Source of the DNA: Acidimicrobiales bacterium
GTDB taxonomy: Bacteria > Actinomycetota > Acidimicrobiia > Acidimicrobiales > Poriferisodalaceae
Direction: 5' to 3'
Assembly: GCA_030749275.1 (NCBI GenBank)
Contig: JASMKJ010000271.1
Location: forward strand, 1 to 8,673
Length of the DNA stretch: 8,673 bases
Program-made: the position numbers and the translations under genes
In this document: piece by piece, positions 6,838 to 8,673 of the stretch
Layout: each line of letters begins with the position of its first letter
Numbering within the stretch: position 1 is the first letter of the stretch
Notes under the pieces: model-generated
Told to the model about the DNA's origin: nothing
The model's database searches: none
Seen by the model: the letters and a program-made list of their open reading frames with translations, nothing else

Positions 6838-7578
6838 ATGATTGGAATCATTGCCGGCAGCGGATACTACGAACTCCCAGGTCTGCTCCAACGAAACGAC
6901 GAAACCATCAACACCGAATACGGCGAAGCGACCGTTTCGACGGGGATCTGGGACAACGTTGCCGTAGCTTTCGTTGCTCGCCACGGGGGAGACCATTCAA
7001 TACCGCCCAATGCGATCAACTACCGCGCAAACATCAGGGCGTTAGCCGATCTGGGAGTGCGCTCAGTTTTTGCGGTCAATGTCGTAGGTTCGCTGGTACT
7101 AGAACGAGGCCCAGGTTCACTGTTCATTCTCGACGACTTCATCGAGTTCACACAAGGACGTCAATGCACCTTCTTCGACCGTCCAGGGGAAGTGACCCAC
7201 ACGGATATGACATCCATATACGACCGCGATCTCAGACAGATTCTCATACGCTCCGCTGAAGCCGAAGAACAAGAAGTCACTGAGTCGGCGACCTATGTCT
7301 GTGTCAACGGACCCAGGTTCGAAACACCCGCGGAGATTCGGATGTTCGCTCAGCTAGGTGCCCAAGTGGTTGGTATGACTGGATACCCAGAAGTCGCACT
7401 CGCGCGAGAAGCGGGTCTCCGATACGCCTCTGTAGCCGTCGTCTCCAACCTTGCCGCAGGAATGACGAACGACGTGATAGAAGAAAAAGAAATATGGGAA
7501 GCGCTCGAAGCCACGAAAGATCCCGTATTTCGGATCCTCAAACGATCCGTGCAGCTCTGTGCAGCGGACGAATGCTGA
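6838..7578 (+). CDS. S-methyl-5'-thioinosine phosphorylase-like (MTAP/PNP family)
   Basis: A 246-residue member of the trimeric PNP/MTAP family, which cleaves a purine nucleoside with phosphate to base and sugar-1-phosphate. It shows the phosphate-site GSG (7-9), RHGGDHSIPP (48-57), NYRANI (61-66), GPRFETPAEIRMF (158-170) and VGMTGYPEVALAREAG (178-193). The base-recognition segment reads VSNLAAG (202-208). Asn204 stands where human MTAP has Asp (TTDYD) and where 6-oxopurine PNPs have Asn, so methylthioinosine, inosine or guanosine is favoured over methylthioadenosine. The short length matches bacterial methylthioinosine phosphorylases such as that of Pseudomonas aeruginosa. It lies 64 bp after the deaminase gene on the same strand, giving a two-step methylthioadenosine route to hypoxanthine and methylthioribose-1-phosphate. 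No clear ribosome binding site is seen. The family call is secure; the exact substrate is an inference. Confidence 0.88.
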   Translation: MIGIIAGSGYYELPGLLQRNDETINTEYGEATVSTGIWDNVAVAFVARHGGDHSIPPNAINYRANIRALADLGVRSVFAVNVVGSLVLERGPGSLFILDDFIEFTQGRQCTFFDRPGEVTHTDMTSIYDRDLRQILIRSAEAEEQEVTESATYVCVNGPRFETPAEIRMFAQLGAQVVGMTGYPEVALAREAGLRYASVAVVSNLAAGMTNDVIEEKEIWEALEATKDPVFRILKRSVQLCAADEC

Positions 7579-8465
7579 ACAACGGATCGGTAGCGGCAGC
7601 TGACCTCATCACAGCAGATCCTGAGCCATTCAAGTGGCGAATGGGAGTCAAGCCGTTGGAACTCAATGACTGGCTACTCGTAGACGATCAGCGAACCGCT
7701 GATTTAGAAGAGATTGGCAGACTGATTGACAGTCATCGAGAAGAAACGATTTACTGCCAGTCAAGCGCCTTGAAGGGATGCGAAGAGCTTGCAACAGAGG
7801 TCCTTCAACACCTCCGACAGCTGCCAGGACTTGAATCAATTGAGCTAGACAAGCAAAACATGTCATTGATAGAAGCTGTCCGCCGAGTGATACAAGAAGA
7901 CGTTTGTCTCCTTGAAAAACGGTCATCTGGTTGGACCATGACCGCATGCGCCGTAGCGATTCCCACGCAATGGGATGTGGCGTCGAAATTCGGGAAAACT
8001 CTTGACGTCATCCATGAACCAGTCCCTCGATACGACACCGACCTATCGCAACCAATGACGAGATTCTTCGACCGGTTACAGCCAGAAAAACCCGTATGGA
8101 GGGCGAATCGAACCCTCACCGATGACCCCAGCCTGCGTCTAGAACCCCACCGAAGACACCAACCGCTACGAGATGACATCACAGTGGACAACGTCGCTGA
8201 TCGAGTGTGGTTGCGGGTCGAATATCAAACTTTACGGAGGCTCCCCCAAAGCGGTGCAATTGTCTTCACGATCAGAATCTTGCGACAAAAGATCAAATCG
8301 GTAGCAACCCACCCTGGTGTGCTGACTGAACTGCTCCGTTCTTTGTCCACGTTGCCGGCTGATGTGCGCACCTACAAGGACAGCACATCGCGTCACGCCG
8401 GACTCATAAAGCAGTGGGCTGTGTCAACGGGACTTGTAACCGCCGAAGATTCAACGCAACACTAA
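7572..8465 (+). CDS. Haem-dependent oxidative N-demethylase-like protein (DUF3445)
   Basis: A 297-residue DUF3445 protein. Characterised members are PAS-fold haem enzymes that oxidatively demethylate secondary amines such as dimethylamine, releasing formaldehyde. Family motifs occur in order: PFKWRMGVKPL (19-29), EDVCLLEK (109-116), an A-x-P-x-x-W segment (129-134), IHEPVP (147-152), RANRTL (177-182), and LRVEYQTLRRLPQSG (215-229) followed by AIVFTIR. At R180 the family usually has Trp (RxNW). The ATG at 7572 overlaps the phosphorylase stop by 7 bp, implying translational coupling. An ATG at 7494 in the same frame would overlap by 85 bp and adds residues foreign to the family, so it is rejected. 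No reductase or other N-demethylase subunit is seen in the window. The substrate is unknown; an N-methylated amine or purine product is possible from context. Confidence 0.82.
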   Translation: MLNNGSVAAADLITADPEPFKWRMGVKPLELNDWLLVDDQRTADLEEIGRLIDSHREETIYCQSSALKGCEELATEVLQHLRQLPGLESIELDKQNMSLIEAVRRVIQEDVCLLEKRSSGWTMTACAVAIPTQWDVASKFGKTLDVIHEPVPRYDTDLSQPMTRFFDRLQPEKPVWRANRTLTDDPSLRLEPHRRHQPLRDDITVDNVADRVWLRVEYQTLRRLPQSGAIVFTIRILRQKIKSVATHPGVLTELLRSLSTLPADVRTYKDSTSRHAGLIKQWAVSTGLVTAEDSTQH

Positions 8466-8477
8466 CGAACGTTCGTT
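8464..8477. promoter_or_regulatory. Candidate TetR-type operator, perfect palindrome
   Basis: AACGAACGTTCGTT is a perfect 14-bp palindrome. It overlaps the stop codon of the N-demethylase gene and ends two bases before the -10 box of the next gene. It thus lies between the -35 and -10 regions, the classic place for a repressor. Its form resembles operators of actinobacterial TetR regulators of lipid and aromatic catabolism. The regulator is not encoded in the window. Confidence 0.6.
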
Positions 8478-8479
8478 TG

Positions 8480-8485
8480 TATACT
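8480..8485 (+). promoter_or_regulatory. -10 box of a leaderless promoter for the PaaA-like gene
   Basis: TATACT is one base from the consensus TATAAT. Six bases separate it from the ATG at 8492, so the predicted transcription start coincides with the first base of the start codon. There is no Shine-Dalgarno sequence before this ATG. The -35 region (around 8457-8462, CAACAC) is weak. Confidence 0.55.
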
Positions 8486-8491
8486 TCTGTC

Positions 8492-8673
8492 ATGCGGACA
8501 TGGCGCGACATGAATGAATTTGAGGAGTTCTTGAACGCTGGTGGGGTCGTCGAGCCCAACGACGAAATTCCCGAACCCTACCGACAGGCGGTTTTTCGCT
8601 TCATCGAACTTCATGCCAATAGCGAGTACATGGGTGGGCTCACCGAAAGAGACTGGATTCCGAAAGCTCCAGG
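8492..8673 (+). CDS. PaaA-like phenylacetyl-CoA epoxidase family subunit, N-terminal part
   Basis: The frame from ATG 8492 stays open to the window edge and gives 60 residues. EIPEPYRQAVFRFIELHANS (26-45), followed by EYMGGL, and then RDWIPKAP (53-60) match the start of the PaaA/phenylacetic acid catabolic protein family. E. coli PaaA has the corresponding [20 protein letters not shown] and NWITRAP segments. These are ferritin-like diiron oxygenase subunits that epoxidise aromatic acyl-CoA rings; Glu46 in HANSE is the likely first diiron ligand by alignment. The later iron-binding motifs lie beyond the window. An in-frame ATG at 8510 is a possible alternative, but the -10 box spacing favours 8492. 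Its own promoter and operator suggest a new operon. It may act on a substrate other than phenylacetyl-CoA. Confidence 0.72.
   Translation, partial: MRTWRDMNEFEEFLNAGGVVEPNDEIPEPYRQAVFRFIELHANSEYMGGLTERDWIPKAP

Noticed and set aside
6822..7259. Plus-strand 145-residue open frame in another frame over the phosphorylase
   Set aside because: The phosphorylase frame has all family motifs. This one is Arg/His/Ser-rich and is out of frame.
7494..7571. Upstream ATG extending the DUF3445 protein by 26 residues
   Set aside because: It would overlap the phosphorylase coding region by 85 bp, and the extension is Arg/Ser-rich and foreign to the family. ATG 7572 gives the normal junction.

Overview
The window looks like chromosomal DNA from an actinobacterium, plausibly a marine or freshwater acidimicrobium-like lineage. 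The GC content is moderate (a little over half by eye). The SDR and DUF2889 proteins resemble actinobacterial relatives, a TetR-style palindrome is present, and at least two genes appear to have leaderless promoters. The taxonomic placement is an inference from gene families, not from a marker gene. Nine coding regions fill nearly the whole window. There are no RNA genes, CRISPR arrays, insertion sequences or gaps over 300 bases.

Region 1 (1-3337) holds acyl-CoA-type genes. It contains the C-terminal half of a TesB-like acyl-CoA thioesterase (+), a convergent CaiB/BaiF class III CoA-transferase (-), a short divergent control region (1694-1829), and then an SDR dehydrogenase followed directly by a DUF2889 protein (+).

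Region 2 (3298-5363, minus strand) is a two-gene LivH-LivM operon encoding the two membrane permeases of a branched-chain amino acid/amide-type ABC importer. No ATPase or binding-protein gene lies on either side. The livM 3' end overlaps the DUF2889 gene tail-to-tail by 40 bp.

Region 3 (5442-8465, plus strand) reads divergently from livH. It encodes an MtaD-type methylthioadenosine/S-adenosylhomocysteine deaminase, then a methylthioinosine phosphorylase-like purine nucleoside phosphorylase. The third gene, overlapping the second by 7 bp, encodes a DUF3445 haem-dependent oxidative N-demethylase-like protein. The first two enzymes together would convert methylthioadenosine to methylthioinosine, then to hypoxanthine and methylthioribose-1-phosphate. 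The coupling of the haem N-demethylase to this pair is the most unusual feature of the window.

Region 4 (8464-8673) has a perfect 14-bp palindrome overlapping the stop codon of the demethylase gene, then a TATACT -10 box six bases before an ATG. It opens a gene for a PaaA-like diiron oxygenase subunit that is cut by the window edge. This is probably a separately regulated aromatic or acyl-CoA oxygenation operon.
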